Shown: positions 62,001-64,000 of the stretch, piece after piece | How the letters are laid out: the number at the start of each line of letters is the position of its first letter | Numbering within the stretch: position 1 is the stretch's first letter | Source: Sclerodactyla briareus | Lineage: Eukaryota > Echinodermata > Holothuroidea > Dendrochirotida > Sclerodactylidae | Direction of reading: 5' to 3' | Length of the DNA stretch: 64,000 nt | Assembly: GCA_026419785.1 (NCBI GenBank) | Contig: JAODTK010003209.1 | Coordinates: 124,001-188,000, forward strand | The notes under the pieces: model-generated | What the model was told of the DNA's origin: nothing | Database searches by the model: none | What the model saw: the letters and a program-made list of their open reading frames with translations, nothing else | Program-made: the position numbers and the translations under genes

Positions 62001-62602
62001 TTTTTCTCTCGCGTAGTTTATAGGCTATACAATAATTGATTTAACAACGTGGATATACGTTTGATAGAGACACATGGCAGCGTCGTTGCTGACGAGGCAG
62101 TTATCGTTTGTGTGGCATGCCCTATGATGCCTCGAGTTACTGCGCCCTGGGGAATAGCGAGGTATGCGATGGGTTACCATATCAATGAGAGGGCTTTGAT
62201 GACGGGGTCGTTGATGAATGCGCAACAAATGTTGGGCACCCTGCCATGCGAATTGAGTCTAACAACCGGTGAATATTTTGAGCGAAGAAACATCGTAAGG
62301 TGAACATTCTGTAAAAACTGGAATTAAAAAGAAACAGTATATAAGTAGAATCCTTGGATTTTCAATGAATTCGGTGCCCTGTAGAATACCAGAATTCTAA
62401 GGATAATTCAGTCACTATTCCCAGGGAATACACTTTTCAATCTAAGCTCTTCTCGAGAAACACAATACAATGAACTTACGTGGCTATTGCGGTATGCTAT
62501 GCTATAGTCTTACAGAATATACCTAGCACTGCCAGGCCTATAATGTAGGGTACTCGAAGGCATATCTCGCCGATTGATGCCTCCGCGGATTCGAACGTCA
62601 CA
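59022..62602. other. mostly unassigned; GC-rich MITE-like patch and homopolymers
   Basis: A 24-T run lies at 59482-59505, followed by a patch (59510-59815) with gcgcgctccgcgcgc, repeated tgtgcccc and ends like those of the GC-rich hAT-like elements (ctggtgacgcccc at 59799). Its boundaries are not clear. A G14-T10 run is at 61982-62005. A plus-strand frame, 62040-62303, encodes VVADEAVIVCVACPMMPRVT and PWGIARYAMGYH, looks unusually protein-like and could be an exon, but no family is recognised. Confidence 0.3.
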
Positions 62603-62720
62603 TCAAGGCGAATAAGCTCAGTCAGTATGGCTCCGGGCATGAAACCAATCATGGCCAACGGTTCGAATATTTTTTTTTTTTTTCATTATTATTATTATTA
62701 TTATTTTATTATTATTATTA

Positions 62721-62754
<34 letters not shown>

Positions 62755-62755
62755 T
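62603..62755 (+). mobile_element. tRNA-like SINE fragment with T and ATT tail
   Basis: A box-A-like taagctcagtcagtatggc at 62613-62631 is followed 29 bases later by a box-B-like ggttcgaat at 62660-62668. Then come a T run (62671-62683) and (ATT)n (62684-62755). Box A matches well; the TPsiC stem does not pair. The ATT tail equals that of the L2 copies, which would fit a SINE moved by an L2 partner. Confidence 0.35.
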
Positions 62756-64000
62756 ATACAGCTCCAACTCTGGTTGATTGATACATGCCGGGTCATGGCT
62801 TGGCAAGAGGGAGACTCCCAGTAGCGTTTACACATTTCAACTTGGTTCGAAGACATACCGGACATATGACCAAATTGTGAGCAATTATTCGGACAATCGA
62901 TATATCGGTCAAACGTTGGCTGGGTGACGCTCAGTCGCCGTTCAGATGACCACTGCGGACTGTTTTGAGAAATTTGTGAATGTTGAATAAGGTACGCCCC
63001 GCTAGAAATTATGACGAGAAAATTGGAGAAGAAACATAAATTGGCGGAAGGGCAAATTGAATGATGGTTTACGAAACTCCCCTTTGGGGAATTGGGACCC
63101 CCGACGGGCAAATCACGATGCCGATCCTGGACTTTGACTGGGCCCGGCGTCATGCTGTGAATAATAAACCATTGGATGCTAACCTGCACACAGTAACAAA
63201 ACTGATCGCAATAACCGCAGATAGAACCATGACTGCTGTTCCATGTGTTGATACGGCAGCGGGCCTAGGTTCGCCATTAAATTAGGTAGCTATAGGTCCC
63301 TGGCACTCCAGTAAATCAATAAACCTTCCCCACAGAGGATGACACTGGTCTCATCTCTCAATCGTTCAAGAGACTGCAGTAATTGTACCATGTAATTGAA
63401 ACGAGAATCCGGAGTCATGTTTCATCGGTATAGAGGATCGCATGGCCTAAGACGAATAGAAAGTTTCATTGGTACATCGAACTGGTACTTATGTGAGACC
63501 TAGTATCGCGAAAAGAGCAGTCCTGTTCCGGATGAATTGCTATTAAATTCTGTTCCATTTCCTTCAAATTGTCTGATAAATAAATTTAGAGATGTCTTGG
63601 GAGATAACACATTTCGTTTAATTCGCTGACAGTCGAAGCACGAAAAGAAATATCTTGCGTATCATGTCATCATCTATATTAAACAAGGAGATCGCCATAA
63701 TGGTTGCGGATCGATGATGTTTAATCAATCACTACGCCAGTGGTTGCCAGCCTTTTTTACCCAGTGCGTCCCCTCTCCTACTCCCAGCAATGTATTGGCT
63801 AATTAGTTAACTGATGTTACCCTGCTTTCACTGCATTGGTAGTCTGTGTATTATGTTAACAAACGTATGTTGGTCGAGGATCTTTTATAATTGTTCAGTT
63901 TAGGTACACCAAGAGCGATATGGCTCATCTATATATAAGAAAGGTACACAGTCTATTTCAACCTGATTGGATGATTCCCTCCCCTGACCTCCCCACTCCT
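62756..64000. other. no recognisable feature
   Basis: A short GC-rich patch at 63075-63112 (ttggggaattgggacccccg) resembles the GC blocks near hAT-like ends but cannot be delimited. Confidence 0.35.

Overview
The window reads as an AT-rich, intergenic stretch of a metazoan genome, most likely a marine invertebrate. It holds many degraded LINEs of the L2 and CR1 type with (ATT)n or (TTTA)n tails, hAT-like non-autonomous DNA elements, tRNA-derived SINE-like sequences, microsatellites and two large minisatellites. There is no dense run of open frames with ribosome binding sites, so it is not prokaryotic. The species cannot be named from the sequence.

Layout. 1-4.4 kb: a partial MITE-like repeat, a CR1 fragment and the end of a second reverse-transcriptase gene. 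4.4-21.2 kb: three head-to-tail copies of an unidentified unit of about 3.8 kb (order X-Y-Z-W), each altered by its own deletions and insertions. Copy 1 lost Y and part of W and gained a 141-bp hAT-like element. Copy 2 holds a 3.3-kb CR1 element, an L2 fragment, a 0.75-kb MITE and an L2 3' end. Copy 3 holds the same L2 fragment as copy 2. Because the other copies preserve empty sites, the order of events can be read: copy 1 split off, L2 inserted in the ancestor of copies 2 and 3, that ancestor duplicated, then copy 2 collected further elements. 21.2-30.5 kb: a 725-bp hAT-like element, a 1.9-kb L2 copy on the plus strand, more GC-rich hAT-like ends and a frameshifted F5/8 type C (discoidin)-like domain on the minus strand. 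31.9-45.5 kb: a tRNA-derived SINE with a strong hairpin, a local tandem duplication, a LINE 3' end with a (TTTA)n tail, and a duplicated and partly inverted repeat around long (TA)n tracts. 46.9-48.3 kb: a 38-bp minisatellite of about 36 copies with higher-order structure. 56.7-57.3 kb: a 48-bp minisatellite of about 13 copies. The remainder is microsatellites and unannotated sequence with a few weak exon candidates.

No intact host gene is visible. All recognisable coding sequence belongs to broken retrotransposons, apart from the F5/8C-like domain and a few short low-confidence frames. Scattered one-base deletions, including inside minisatellite units, suggest that part of the frame breakage could be residual long-read assembly error rather than age; only read data can tell these apart.
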